From Arthrobacter yangruifuii (GTDB taxonomy: Bacteria > Actinomycetota > Actinomycetes > Actinomycetales > Micrococcaceae): DNA of 64,000 nt. Below the pieces are notes generated by a model that saw nothing but the letters and a program-made list of their open reading frames with translations, did no database searches and had not been told where the DNA came from. Shown here piece by piece: positions 28,222-37,520 of this stretch (positions are counted from its first letter, which is position 1; each line of letters opens with the position of its first letter). The stretch is from positions 248,001-312,000 of the forward strand of contig NZ_VTFX01000001.1 of the NCBI RefSeq assembly GCF_009192775.1, read 5' to 3'. A program made the translations under genes and the position numbers.

Positions 28222-29427
28222 TTACTCCCGGCGCGGCTCGGGAACGAGGTCCAGCAGGTGGGTTTCCACGTAGTCCAGGGCCAGGCGCACCGCGCCGGTG
28301 GGCACCAGCATTGTGCCCAGGGCTGAGACGGCGACGCGGGGTGGTTTGACTACATACCGGTCCAGTTCCCGCGTCATGGCTGGCAGGAGGGCGGTGGCCG
28401 ATGCTGCCACCGCGCCGCCGATCACGATTAACCGGGGATCAAAGAAGGAGGAGACCAGGGCAAGCACCCGGGCCATGCGCCGGGCAATCCGGTCCAGGAT
28501 CTCCGCGGCCACCGGGTCCCCGGCGTCGGCCGCCTCGAACACCAGCCGCGCGGAGGCCCGGTTGGTTCCCGGACCCACAAGTTCACGGATCCGGCCGTTG
28601 TGCCCTTCCTTCAGGGCGGCGCTGCCCCAGAGGCGGGCCAGCTTGGCAATGCCGTCTTCATTGCCCACGCCTTCCACCAGGTCCAGCGCACCCATGGCGC
28701 CGGTGCCGCCGGAAGCGCCGTGCAGCAGGTGCCCGGACTCGATGATGCCGCTGCCCAGGCGCTCGCCGGCCAGAATGACCGCAAGGTTGTCCTCGCCCGC
28801 ACCGACCCCGCGCCAGCGTTCGGCCAGTGCCGCCAGCTTGGCATCGTTTTCCACCAGCAGCGGCCAGCCCCGGGAGTCGCTGAAGATGGAGCTCAATCCC
28901 AGATCGAACATCGGCGCCACATCCTGCCCCGGGGCAACTTCGCCGGCCCCGGTGACCTGGGCGGCAATGCCCATGCCGGCGCACAGCACCGCCGCGGAGG
29001 AAATCCCGGCATCCTCCAGCGCAGCGTCCACGGCTTGGGTGACTACCCGGCGTCGTTGCTCCGGCTCCCCGCCGTGGCGCGGGAACCGGGCCTCCGATTC
29101 ACCGACGACGGCGCCCGCGAGATCGGCAACCAGGACGCGGACGGTGGCAATGCCGACGTCGAGCCCCAGGACGTAGCCGGCGCTTTCGTTGAATTCGAAC
29201 CGCCGGGCGGGCCGGCCTTTCTGCCGGTCGATGCGCGGGGAGTCCGTTTCCCGGGCCCAGCCCCGGGCGATCAGGTCATCGCAGACCGCAATCACGGTGG
29301 CCCGGGTCAGGCCGGTGGCATTGATCAGGTCGGTGCCCGTGACGGACGGGGCAGCACGGAGCACCTCCAGCACGGCGCGCAGGTTGGTGCGGCGCAGCAG
29401 CTGCGGGGTGTTTGCGGAGGCGTCCAT
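28222..29427 (-). CDS. ROK-family transcriptional repressor
   Basis: This 401-residue protein has an N-terminal winged helix (LLRRTNLRAVLEVLR, then SVTGTDLINATGLTRATVIA). A ROK sugar-kinase-like domain follows with GYVLGLDVGIATVRVLVADLAG, NDAKLAALAERW and GSGIIESGHLLHGASGGTGAMG. The zinc-binding CxCGxxGCxE motif typical of ROK kinases is not present after the GH segment. It is therefore probably a pure regulator, or senses its ligand without zinc. It is divergent from gap and a 21-bp palindrome lies between them, so control of gap or of itself is the simplest reading. Confidence 0.9.
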   Translation of the reverse strand: MDASANTPQLLRRTNLRAVLEVLRAAPSVTGTDLINATGLTRATVIAVCDDLIARGWARETDSPRIDRQKGRPARRFEFNESAGYVLGLDVGIATVRVLVADLAGAVVGESEARFPRHGGEPEQRRRVVTQAVDAALEDAGISSAAVLCAGMGIAAQVTGAGEVAPGQDVAPMFDLGLSSIFSDSRGWPLLVENDAKLAALAERWRGVGAGEDNLAVILAGERLGSGIIESGHLLHGASGGTGAMGALDLVEGVGNEDGIAKLARLWGSAALKEGHNGRIRELVGPGTNRASARLVFEAADAGDPVAAEILDRIARRMARVLALVSSFFDPRLIVIGGAVAASATALLPAMTRELDRYVVKPPRVAVSALGTMLVPTGAVRLALDYVETHLLDLVPEPRRE

Positions 29428-29438
29428 GGAAGTGGCCT

Positions 29439-29467
29439 TTGACGTGTGGCGGTAATAACAGCATAAT
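29439..29467 (+). promoter_or_regulatory. Strong sigma-A promoter of gap
   Basis: TTGACG (29439-29444) and CATAAT (29462-29467) are separated by 17 bases, each one base from consensus. The complementary strand at 29466-29471 reads TATAAT, a likely -10 for the ROK gene. The two promoters therefore overlap back to back. Confidence 0.7.
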
Positions 29468-29472
29468 TATAG

Positions 29473-30531
<1,059 letters not shown>

Positions 30532-30547
30532 TCAGCACCTTTAACGT

Positions 30548-30605
30548 CCGACGGCGCTGCCCCGGTCCGCTTTCGGCGGTCCGGGGCGGCGCCGTCGGTG
30601 TTTTA
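30548..30605 (+). terminator. Intrinsic terminator of gap
   Basis: A 23-bp stem starting CCGACGGCGC and closing GCGCCGTCGG, with one G-T pair and one T-T mismatch, encloses a TTTCG loop. It is followed by TGTTTTAA. Confidence 0.9.
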
Positions 30606-30680
30606 ACGGACATAACGCCGGCCGGCGAGCCGTGACCCGATCGTCTGCGGGTCCGGTACCGACGGCGGCCGCGGGCGCTG

Positions 30681-30758
30681 TGCCTCAGTTGCTCCGGCTC
30701 CGGAGTTCCCACGCTCTGATGCCTCAGTGGCTCCGGCTCCGGAGTTCCCACGCTCTGA
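30681..30758. repeat. 39-bp tandem duplication
   Basis: Two copies (30681-30719 and 30720-30758) differ by a single base. Each contains the palindromic core CTCCGGAG. The unit length is a multiple of three, giving ASERGNSGAGATE twice on the minus strand, but no credible gene surrounds it. Confidence 0.85.
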
Positions 30759-30848
30759 TGCCCCTGTTGCCTGTGGGGCCCCATCCGTCACAGCAGACCC
30801 ACAGCGTGGGAATTCCTGCGCGGTCTTTCCGTGGCCCCTTGTGGGATC

Positions 30849-30863
30849 TATCGAATGTCGATA
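30849..30863. promoter_or_regulatory. Candidate operator of the DUF2975/XRE pair
   Basis: TATCGAATGTCGATA has perfect 6-bp arms (TATCGA/TCGATA) around ATG. It lies 48 bases before the DUF2975 start. Autoregulation by the XRE protein is the simplest guess. Confidence 0.4.
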
Positions 30864-30911
30864 ACTATGGGCTGTTAATCGATCATTGCTGGGATCCGTA
30901 GGGAGGGCGTG

Positions 30912-31403
30912 ATGGGAAAACCAACGATTCTTGCGTTGCGTATGGTGCTGGTCCTGGTCCTGCTGGGCACCGTGTTTGTGCAGGCGGTGATGGTGCCGCT
31001 GTTCGGCGCGGACCTGGCCGAAGCCGGCGCGGAGGCCGTCCGCGTGCCGGTGCTCCTCATCGCGGTGTTCGGCATCCTGTCGTTCCAGGTCTGTCTTGTC
31101 TGCGTCTGGCGGCTGCTGACCATGGTCCGCCGGGGAACGGTTTTCAGTTCTGCCGCCTTCCGCTATGTGGATGTGGTTATCGGCGCCATATCCGCCGCGG
31201 CCCTGCTGCTGTTTGCCCTGGGTGCGGTACTGGCCCCCGGCGAGGGAGTGGCGCCGGGCATCGTCCTGCTGATCGGGGGACTTGGCGTCACCGTGGCAGC
31301 CGGAGCACTCCTCGTTCTCGTGATGCGGGCACTGCTCGCCTCAGCCGTGGCGACGGCTGCCGAGGCCGCGCATCTGCGCACCGAACTTGGCGAGGTCATC
31401 TGA
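30912..31403 (+). CDS. DUF2975 membrane protein (YoaS-like)
   Basis: This 163-residue protein has four hydrophobic segments (MVLVLVLLGTVFVQAVMVP, VLLIAVFGILSFQVCLVCVW, VVIGAISAAALLLFALGAV, VLLIGGLGVTVAAGALLVLVM). WRLLTMVRRGTVFSSAAFRYV in the central loop is the family signature. I prefer ATG 30912, with GGGAGG five bases upstream, to the GTG at 30909. The stop overlaps the next ATG by one base (TGATG). DUF2975 proteins are nearly always paired with a small XRE regulator, and the function is unknown. Confidence 0.88.
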   Translation: MGKPTILALRMVLVLVLLGTVFVQAVMVPLFGADLAEAGAEAVRVPVLLIAVFGILSFQVCLVCVWRLLTMVRRGTVFSSAAFRYVDVVIGAISAAALLLFALGAVLAPGEGVAPGIVLLIGGLGVTVAAGALLVLVMRALLASAVATAAEAAHLRTELGEVI

Positions 31404-31708
31404 TGCCGATCATTGTGGACATCGACGTGATGCTGGCCCGGCGGAAAATGGCCGTCGGAACCCTGGCGGAACGCGTGGGGATCACTCCGGCCAATCTCGC
31501 GGTCTTGAAGAACGGGCGGGCCAAGGCGGTCCGTTTCACCACTCTGTCTGCGCTGTGCGAGGTCCTGGAGTGCCAGCCGGGGGACCTGCTGCACTGGGAG
31601 CCCGGGGAGGGAGGCGCTGATGCCGCGCCGGACGGAACAGGTGCCGGCACGTGGCAGGACCCGGGTTCCCGGGATTCCGCGGCGGCGGACACCCGCACCG
31701 GGCAATAG
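31403..31708 (+). CDS. XRE-family regulator (YozG-like)
   Basis: This 101-residue protein opens PIIVDIDVMLARRKMAVGTLA, typical of the YozG-type Cro/CI family. The helix-turn-helix is at about residues 20-44 (LAERVGITPANLAVLKNGRA) and CEVLECQPGDLLHWEP ends the domain. A disordered Gly/Ala/Asp tail of about 35 residues follows. It is translated together with the DUF2975 protein and probably regulates that operon or senses through it. Confidence 0.9.
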   Translation: MPIIVDIDVMLARRKMAVGTLAERVGITPANLAVLKNGRAKAVRFTTLSALCEVLECQPGDLLHWEPGEGGADAAPDGTGAGTWQDPGSRDSAAADTRTGQ

Positions 31709-31740
31709 CGGCCCGGGTGTGCGGCCCGTCCCGCTGGACG

Positions 31741-32079
31741 TTAGCGCCTCTTGAACTGTCGTTGGAGCAGGAGGTGCAAGCGCTCCGAGCCGTGCGGCTC
31801 CTCCGGAGCATCAGCGCCGGCGGAACCGGAATCCTGTAACTCGCCGCGGCGGTGGTCCGCCCGGTGCAGAACGAGGGCGCCGACGGCGGCCGCCGCTACA
31901 GGTGTGCTGCCCAGGGCGACCATGATGCTGAGATACATCCACAGGAACATGAGGGCGGGCGGAGTACCCAGGGGTGCCTCCAGGAATCCGGCGGCCAGGA
32001 CCAGCCAGAACACCGCGCAGACGGCGAGCAGAATCCACGCGGTGCGGCGGCTAAGGAGGGCGAGCAGCTTTTGCTCCAT
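31741..32079 (-). CDS. Small membrane protein, unknown (112 residues)
   Basis: I chose ATG 32079 (MEQKLLALLSRRTAW); the upstream in-frame sequence is Gly/Arg-rich and unlike protein. Two hydrophobic segments, TAWILLAVCAVFWLVLAAGF and LMFLWMYLSIMVALG plus a following Ala/Val run, are followed by a charged tail ending LLLQRQFKRR. There are no recognised motifs. Confidence 0.6.
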   Translation of the reverse strand: MEQKLLALLSRRTAWILLAVCAVFWLVLAAGFLEAPLGTPPALMFLWMYLSIMVALGSTPVAAAAVGALVLHRADHRRGELQDSGSAGADAPEEPHGSERLHLLLQRQFKRR

Positions 32080-32176
32080 GGCATAGTCCCAAGCTTGAGA
32101 GAAGAGGCGCCGGCTGCTTGACCCATCAACCCTAGGCCCCTCAGTCCCTTCACCGCCGGTTCCGCCGGGCTTGTCC

Positions 32177-32836
32177 CTACTTTGTGGGCAGCGGTCTTGC
32201 CATTCCTGCCGATTCCTCCACAATGACGGGTATTTTTCCTGCGGGCGACTGCTCGTCTGCTGCGGCCTGAAGGGCGGGCACCTGTTCCGGGGGTACCGTA
32301 ACCGTCACCGCACCGGCCCGGCCGCTGGCGCTGATCGAGTGGAACTCCACCCCTGGAACAGGCTTCCCGGCCAGCCAGGTCTGGACCTGGGTGCGGGCCT
32401 GGCCCAGCTCCCCGGCGTTGAACGGCACGGTCACCGGCACAGCACCGGCGTCGCGCACCGTGGCCTCGGCAGACGCGTCGGTGACGCCTATATGGAGGAC
32501 GCCGCCCTCAATCCAGGCATCCGCGTACCGATCTCCCAGGTCAGTCCGGAGTTGATCATGCAGCTGCAGGAGTTCAGTGGTGAATTCGTCCGGGGCCATG
32601 ATGGGAACCGATCCAGGTGTGGCTTCCACCGGAGTGGAGGCAGTGGACGGGACCGCGGGCGGTGCAGCGGCGGTACCGGTGGAAACAGCGGGGGAGGGGG
32701 CGGCAGCCCCGTCGTCGGCGGATTGTGCTCCGCAGCCGCTGACGGCGGCGGCGATGACGGCAGCCAGGGCAACTCCCGCCAAGGGCCGGGGAGAAGGCTG
32801 GTGGAGCGTGTGCAGTGTCCGGTTCCGGATCATCAT
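32177..32836 (-). CDS. Lipoprotein with protease-prodomain-like region
   Basis: This 219-residue protein has lipobox VSGC (Cys35), then a Pro/Ala/Thr linker. A globular region of about 140 residues follows: FTTELLQLHDQLRTDLGDRY, AWIEGGVLHIGVTDA, AVPVTVPFNAGELGQ, VQTWL. The alternation of a helix with VxHIGVTD- and VPVxV-type strands resembles the pro-region found in alpha-lytic/streptogrisin-type S1 proteases, which acts as a foldase. It is upstream of no protease in its own direction but lies directly next to one (32924-35395, same strand, transcribed before it). The relationship is inference from pattern. Confidence 0.72.
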   Translation of the reverse strand: MMIRNRTLHTLHQPSPRPLAGVALAAVIAAAVSGCGAQSADDGAAAPSPAVSTGTAAAPPAVPSTASTPVEATPGSVPIMAPDEFTTELLQLHDQLRTDLGDRYADAWIEGGVLHIGVTDASAEATVRDAGAVPVTVPFNAGELGQARTQVQTWLAGKPVPGVEFHSISASGRAGAVTVTVPPEQVPALQAAADEQSPAGKIPVIVEESAGMARPLPTK

Positions 32837-32868
32837 TCCTCCTGGTGCGTGACTGTAGCTTAAGCCAG

Positions 32869-32899
32869 AGCGGGTCCCGGCCGTCGGCAGGGACCCGCT
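32869..32899. terminator. Hairpin terminator after the surface protease gene
   Basis: AGCGGGTCCC (32869-32878) pairs perfectly with GGGACCCGCT (32890-32899) around an 11-base loop. It lies just beyond the 3' end of the minus-strand protease gene. On the plus strand it is followed by TTTT. Confidence 0.75.
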
Positions 32900-32923
32900 T
32901 TTACCGCTTGTACTGTCAGTCGG

Positions 32924-35395
32924 TTAGGCGTCGACAGCAACCCGGCGGCGCTTGTTGTACATCAGTGCTGCGGCACCCGCGGCAAGCAGGCCCGCCCCGC
33001 CGCCGGCCAGCAGGCCGAGGTTGGCGGCGCCGGTCTGCGGCAGTCCGCCCGTGCCCGTGCCCGTGCCCGTGCCCGTGCCCGTGCCGGGGCCGGGATTAGC
33101 CACCGGTGCGGGATTCACTACCACCGGAGCCGGGGTAACGGTGATGCTGGCAAAGGCGTCTGCGGAGGCGGCTTCGTTGATCACCTGGAAGGCCTGAACG
33201 CGGTGGTCGCCCGCGGCCAGATCGCCCATCGGAACGGACCACTTGCCGTCTTCGTTCACGGTGACGGCCGTCAGCGCTTGGTCATTGACTGCCACGGTCA
33301 CCTTGGAGCCGGCGGTGCCGGTGCCCGTGATGTCCTTGGGAAGGGAGCCTTCCACGAATTCCTGGCCGTCAGTGGGGGAGGTGATGGCCGGTGCATCGGG
33401 TGCGACGGTCAGGGACAGCTGTGCTGCTGCGGATTCGCGCTTTCCCTCCACGCCGTCCTGAGTGGCGGACAGTGCATAAACACCGTAGGTCAGCGGCTCG
33501 TCGAGGGTGACGGACCAGTTGCCGTTATCGTTGACTTCAGCTTCGGTGGCAGCCATCGTCGAGGTTTCCTTGCCGGTGGTATCACCCGGCAGGGTCAGCG
33601 TTACGGTGGCACCGGCTGCGCCCGTGCCTTCGATAACCCCAACGGAGCGCAGCACAGTGGCGGGCGTGGTGAAGGCCGGAGCCGCCAGCGGAGCTTCCGT
33701 GACCGTCAGCTCGAACTTGCTGACCGTGGACTTATTGAACCCGTTGACCGCCTGCGCGGTCACGGTGATCTTGTCGTCTGCAGGAACCAGGCTCGGTGCC
33801 TTGACTGACCAGGTGCCGTCCGCGCCAACCGGAACATCCTCGGGGTCTCCGCCGTCGGTGGTCACCTTGACGGTACTGCCGGCGGGAGCGGTGCCGGTGA
33901 TGGCGGCATCGGTTTCCACCGTGCCCTTGTCTTCCGGGCTGGTCAGCGCCGGGGCAGCCAGGTGGATCGCCACGGAGTAGCCGGGAATGGCAGCCATGGA
34001 GCGGGCCAGGTCCACGCCGTACACCTCGCCGGATCCGGGGACGCCTGCGCTGATGAGGCCGACGGCGAGGCTGCCGGAGATCATGCTGCCGCCGGAGTCG
34101 CCGGGAGCAGCGTCCAGCTGTGCCTCGAAACCTTCGGTCCAGGTGCCTTCTGCGTTGAAGAGGGCATCCGCGCTGAGGACGGTTCCGCAGGTCCAGAAGG
34201 AGGTGCGGCCGGACTTGCAGATCGGTGCACCGGCAACGGGAGCGGTGGAACCGGTGATCTGCACGGTAGTGGCTTCAAGGTCCTCGGCATTCGCCCACTG
34301 CAGGGTTTCCGGCAGCAGGGTCAGCTCGGGGTTGATGCTGTCGATCACGGAAATGTCGGTGCCTGGGTCGATTTCGGTCCCGCTGAAGGAGTAAGTACCG
34401 AACATCCCCAGCTCGTAGTCGGCGTGCTCGAGGATGGTGAGCGGACCGGCAGCACCTTCCGCGCAGTGCCCGGCACTGATGACGGCGTCCTGGCCGGTGC
34501 CGTTGAAGCCGTTGAAGCCGATGGAGCAGGCGGACGCCAGGCCGTCGCTACTCTCGAAGAGGTAACCAGATCCGTTCGGGATATCGGTCTCGGCAAGCTT
34601 CTTCGGCATACCCGCCGGGTCATAGGTGACGCTGACGTTTTCATAAGCCGCGTCAAATTCTGCTGCCGTCATGGGCGCTGCCGCGGCACGTGCCTGGGCC
34701 CCGCCGAGTTCCGTCGCCGGCTCGCCGACGGTCAGCACGAAGCCGGCACCGACGTTCCCGGTCACGGACTGCAGCTTATCCGCGGCGCCGGTGGCTGCAG
34801 CGTAATCCTTCAGGAGGCTGCGCAGATCTGAGGCACGCTTCAGGGGTGCAGCGGCTTCCTCTGTGGGGACTTCAGCGGCGTCGTCAGCAGGTGCCGGCGC
34901 TTCGGTCTGTTCCGGTGCCGGCGCGTCCTCAACCGGGGCTTCCTCTGCTGGCGCTTCGGCCGGTGCTTCTTCGGCCGGGGCGGCGGGCTCCACCACGGTG
35001 GCTTCCAGGTCGGTGGCCAGCGCCTGCAGGTCCTCGCCGGTGCCGGTGATAACCAGAGCGCCGTCGACTACCTCGATGCTGATGAAGCCTTCGGTGGCCT
35101 TGAGCTGTTCGAGGGCATCGGATGCCTTCTTGCCGAGTTCGCCTGCCGCGAGGAACTCCTCGACGGTCATGCCAAGGTCCCGCTGCAGTGCCTCCTTAAG
35201 GCCCGGGGCGAGTTCAGCTGCTGCCGGCACCTCGGTGCCCTGCAGCGCAGCAGGGGTTTCGGTTGGTGCCGGCTGCGGACTATCGACTGTGTCAGCCATG
35301 GCAGGACCGGCGATGAATGCGCCGCTCACCGCCAAAAGGGCTGCTGCGCTAAGTGCGCCTACCCGTGCGTAGAGCGGGCGTGGACTTTCCTGCAT
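32924..35395 (-). CDS. Cell-wall-anchored S1-family serine protease with Ig-like domains (LPQTG)
   Basis: The 823-residue protein has a signal peptide ending GPAMA-D (about 34). A prodomain-like region (about 60-135) and a low-complexity Glu/Ala/Pro linker (135-185) follow. The chymotrypsin-fold protease has its triad at His310 (ISAGHC), Asp347 (TDISVI) and Ser434 (PGDSGGS). Three bacterial Ig-like repeats (about 480-760, each with a G-x-W-SV motif) are followed by a (GT)n linker. The sorting signal is LPQTG at 785-789, a hydrophobic helix and KRRR. Sortase would link it to peptidoglycan. The ATG is preceded by GGGGGAAAAATTCC, a leader shared with the neighbouring LPDTG gene. It likely degrades extracellular protein. 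Confidence 0.92.
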   Translation of the reverse strand: MQESPRPLYARVGALSAAALLAVSGAFIAGPAMADTVDSPQPAPTETPAALQGTEVPAAAELAPGLKEALQRDLGMTVEEFLAAGELGKKASDALEQLKATEGFISIEVVDGALVITGTGEDLQALATDLEATVVEPAAPAEEAPAEAPAEEAPVEDAPAPEQTEAPAPADDAAEVPTEEAAAPLKRASDLRSLLKDYAAATGAADKLQSVTGNVGAGFVLTVGEPATELGGAQARAAAAPMTAAEFDAAYENVSVTYDPAGMPKKLAETDIPNGSGYLFESSDGLASACSIGFNGFNGTGQDAVISAGHCAEGAAGPLTILEHADYELGMFGTYSFSGTEIDPGTDISVIDSINPELTLLPETLQWANAEDLEATTVQITGSTAPVAGAPICKSGRTSFWTCGTVLSADALFNAEGTWTEGFEAQLDAAPGDSGGSMISGSLAVGLISAGVPGSGEVYGVDLARSMAAIPGYSVAIHLAAPALTSPEDKGTVETDAAITGTAPAGSTVKVTTDGGDPEDVPVGADGTWSVKAPSLVPADDKITVTAQAVNGFNKSTVSKFELTVTEAPLAAPAFTTPATVLRSVGVIEGTGAAGATVTLTLPGDTTGKETSTMAATEAEVNDNGNWSVTLDEPLTYGVYALSATQDGVEGKRESAAAQLSLTVAPDAPAITSPTDGQEFVEGSLPKDITGTGTAGSKVTVAVNDQALTAVTVNEDGKWSVPMGDLAAGDHRVQAFQVINEAASADAFASITVTPAPVVVNPAPVANPGPGTGTGTGTGTGTGGLPQTGAANLGLLAGGGAGLLAAGAAALMYNKRRRVAVDA
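33048..33083. repeat. Hexanucleotide repeat CCCGTG x6 inside the protease gene
   Basis: Six exact copies encode a Gly-Thr dipeptide array just before the LPQTG motif. Because the unit is six bases, copy-number change alters linker length without shifting frame. Confidence 0.9.
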
Positions 35396-35733
35396 GGAAT
35401 TTTTCCCCCATTAAGACATCGGCCCCCGGTGCTTCCATGCAGGCGCAAGTGTGGCGCCCGGAATGCGGAGGTAAGGCTGAAACTGAACAAGTACTTCCGG
35501 TTGATCAATCCGAAGAAAGACCTATGCCCGGTTCCTCATTAACTGTATCTGCGTCTGGTAATCAGCATCACAGATATGCCACACGGTAACGGTCTGATCA
35601 AGAAAGGGCAAGGGTTATGTGAAATTGAAATATGCCGTCAGCAATTGATGTAATGAGACAGTTTTAAAGCAGGACGGGTCCCGGACAACGTCCGGGACCC
35701 GTCCTTATTCACCGCCAGAGCGTCCTGGCCGGT
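35396..35733. other. Intergenic region between the two surface-protein genes (338 bases)
   Basis: No gene. It holds the terminator of the LPDTG gene at 35671-35705 and the upstream region of the protease gene. It is clearly richer in A+T than the flanking genes (for example around 35580-35665), as expected of a promoter region, but I cannot fix -35 and -10 boxes with confidence. Confidence 0.5.
35671..35705 (-). terminator. Intrinsic terminator of the LPDTG surface-protein gene
   Basis: The perfect 16-bp stem AGGACGGGTCCCGGAC pairs with its complement around AAC. It is followed on the minus strand by GCTTTAAAA. Confidence 0.85.
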
Positions 35734-37197
35734 TTAGGACCCTGAGACCGCGCTGCGGCGGCGGTTGAACAACAGGGCTGCACCGCCGGCGGCGAGCAAC
35801 ACCGCTCCGCCGCCGGCCAACAGACCCAGATTCGCGGCACCGGTATCCGGCAGCCCGCCGGTTCCCACGGTTCCCACGGTTACGCCGGTTCCGACGGTTA
35901 CGCCGGTGCCCACGGTCCCGCCGATTTCCACGGTCCCACCCGTTCCCGGGTCTCCGACGGGCACGGGGTTGACGGTGACGGGCGGTTCAGCAACGGCTGC
36001 CGTGACGGTGAACGTAGTCTCGGAGTAGTCGGATACATGTGCTCCGACGCCCTGGATGGCCACAATGTTGTGGGTGCCCTCGGAAAGCGCAGCCAGGGGA
36101 ATGGACCAGTTGCCGGCGGCGTCGGCGAAGGTTTCCCGAACCATCATTTGGAGTTCGTTCTCCGTGTAATCCCTGCCGAAGTCGTAGTCCACGACCAGTT
36201 CAACGTCGGCATTGGGTGCAGAGGTGCCGGTGATCGCCGCCGGCAGCTTATTGACCGGCATCTCGGCACCATCGGCCGGTGAGGTGACCACCGGAGCAGG
36301 GGGGATAACTTCAACCGATCCGGTGGTCTCCGGAGAGCTCTGCTTGCCATTCAACATCTGCACAGCGGTCAGCCTGTAGGTGTCGTAGCCGAGGGACGCT
36401 GTGGGGGTCACCTTCCAGACGCCGAAGTTGTCCACGGTGGCGGTGCCGGTCATCGGCTCCCCCTCGGTGCCTGCGATCGTGAGGGTGACCGTCGCCTCGG
36501 GCACGCCGGTCCCGGTGAATACGGTCAGCGGCTCCGTCACGCGACCCTGCGTACGGATGCCCGGCGCCGGCAACGGAGCGTTTTCGAGGGTGACTTCAAC
36601 GTTGACCGCCGTGGACCTGGTCTCACCGTTGACGGCGACGAGCGAGAGGCTCAGCTTGCCTCCGTCAGGCGCAAACGTAGGCGCGAAGATGCTCCACGTG
36701 CCGTCTTCCGCCACTGAAAGAGTCTGCATCTCGCCGTTGGCGGTCAGTTCCAAGGACGTTGCGCCGGGGGCTTTTCCTTCAAAGAGGAAATTCGTCGGGA
36801 TGGTCTGGCCGTCAGTCACATTGACCGTAGGGGGAGCCAGAGTGGTTTCGGGAGGTGCGGTTTCCGTCGGTGACGGGGTGGGTGACGGCGTGGGTGCCGG
36901 TGCGGTGGGCGCCGTCTCCGTAGGGGAGGGCGTGGGTGTGGGGGCCGGAGTGGTGGGCTCCGGTGTCTGCGTCGGTGCCGGCGTAGGCTGCGGTGCCGGC
37001 GCGGTGGGCTCCGGTGTGGCAGTGGGTTCCGGAGTGGAATCCGCGGGTGACGGTGAAACGGTGGGTGCGGGCGTCGGAGTGGAATCCTCCGGTGCAGCCA
37101 TAGCAGGGCTGGCGATGAATGCGCCGCCGGCTGCCAAAAGGGCCACGGCGCTGAGCGCCCCGACCCGTGCCGAAAGTGGACGTGAATTTCCCTGCAT
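35734..37197 (-). CDS. Cell-wall-anchored Ig-like stalk protein (LPDTG)
   Basis: The protein has 487 residues from ATG 37197, with GGGGGAAAAACTTC just before it. The signal peptide (RPLSARVGALSAVALLAAGGAF, then ASPAMA) is almost the same as that of the neighbouring protease. A Pro/Thr/Ser/Glu stalk of about 100 residues follows, then about three bacterial Ig-like repeats containing DGTWSIFAP, FGVWKVTP and AGNWSIPL. A Val/Gly/Thr linker leads to LPDTG (449-453), a hydrophobic helix and RRR. There is no catalytic domain. It is a likely adhesin or spacer, and a paralogue of the non-enzymatic parts of the protease. The longer in-frame start at 37302 is rejected because it precedes the signal peptide. 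Confidence 0.9.
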   Translation of the reverse strand: MQGNSRPLSARVGALSAVALLAAGGAFIASPAMAAPEDSTPTPAPTVSPSPADSTPEPTATPEPTAPAPQPTPAPTQTPEPTTPAPTPTPSPTETAPTAPAPTPSPTPSPTETAPPETTLAPPTVNVTDGQTIPTNFLFEGKAPGATSLELTANGEMQTLSVAEDGTWSIFAPTFAPDGGKLSLSLVAVNGETRSTAVNVEVTLENAPLPAPGIRTQGRVTEPLTVFTGTGVPEATVTLTIAGTEGEPMTGTATVDNFGVWKVTPTASLGYDTYRLTAVQMLNGKQSSPETTGSVEVIPPAPVVTSPADGAEMPVNKLPAAITGTSAPNADVELVVDYDFGRDYTENELQMMVRETFADAAGNWSIPLAALSEGTHNIVAIQGVGAHVSDYSETTFTVTAAVAEPPVTVNPVPVGDPGTGGTVEIGGTVGTGVTVGTGVTVGTVGTGGLPDTGAANLGLLAGGGAVLLAAGGAALLFNRRRSAVSGS

Positions 37198-37520
37198 GAA
37201 GTTTTTCCCCCATATATAGCGTTGTCTTCCGGCGTTTCCCTGCGGTATGCGCGCATCTGGATAGGACGGACCGAATGAAACTGAAACCGTAAAGTGTGTC
37301 AATGGAATGCCCGGTATCCGGCACCATCAGTACGGGATATCTGCATCATAAGGCAGATATCCCGACAATGGTGAGAATAGTGCTGACCTGCGGCAACGGC
37401 AAGCATGAACTATTCGTACCGCCGGGATATTGAAACGGCATCGCGCCCCGGGTAGCGTCGCCGTCGTACCGCAGGATCGGGCCTTCCGGCATCCGCAAAT
37501 CCGCAAACCCAGGGAGACAT
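37198..37520. other. Divergent region between the LPDTG gene and the EamA transporter (323 bases)
   Basis: No gene is supported. The main structure is a perfect hairpin at 37333-37364. The AGGGAG box before the EamA start lies at its right end. Base composition is less GC-rich than the coding sequence. Confidence 0.5.
37333..37364. repeat. 12-bp inverted repeat in divergent intergenic region
   Basis: CGGGATATCTGC (37333-37344) and its exact complement (37353-37364) flank an 8-base loop ATCATAAG. There is no T-run, so it may be a protein-binding site or an mRNA leader hairpin rather than a terminator. Confidence 0.7.

Larger units (their letters stand above)
30532..30911. other. Non-coding stretch after gap (380 bases)
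   Basis: It contains the gap terminator, a 39-bp tandem duplication, a 15-bp palindrome, and the ribosome site of the following gene. No gene can be supported. The minus-strand reading through the duplication is low-complexity. Confidence 0.6.

Noticed and set aside
30603-30791. Minus-strand small protein containing ASERGNSGAGATE repeats
   Set aside because: It exists only because of the 39-bp duplication, starts at a weak GTG without ribosome site, and overlaps the gap terminator at its end.
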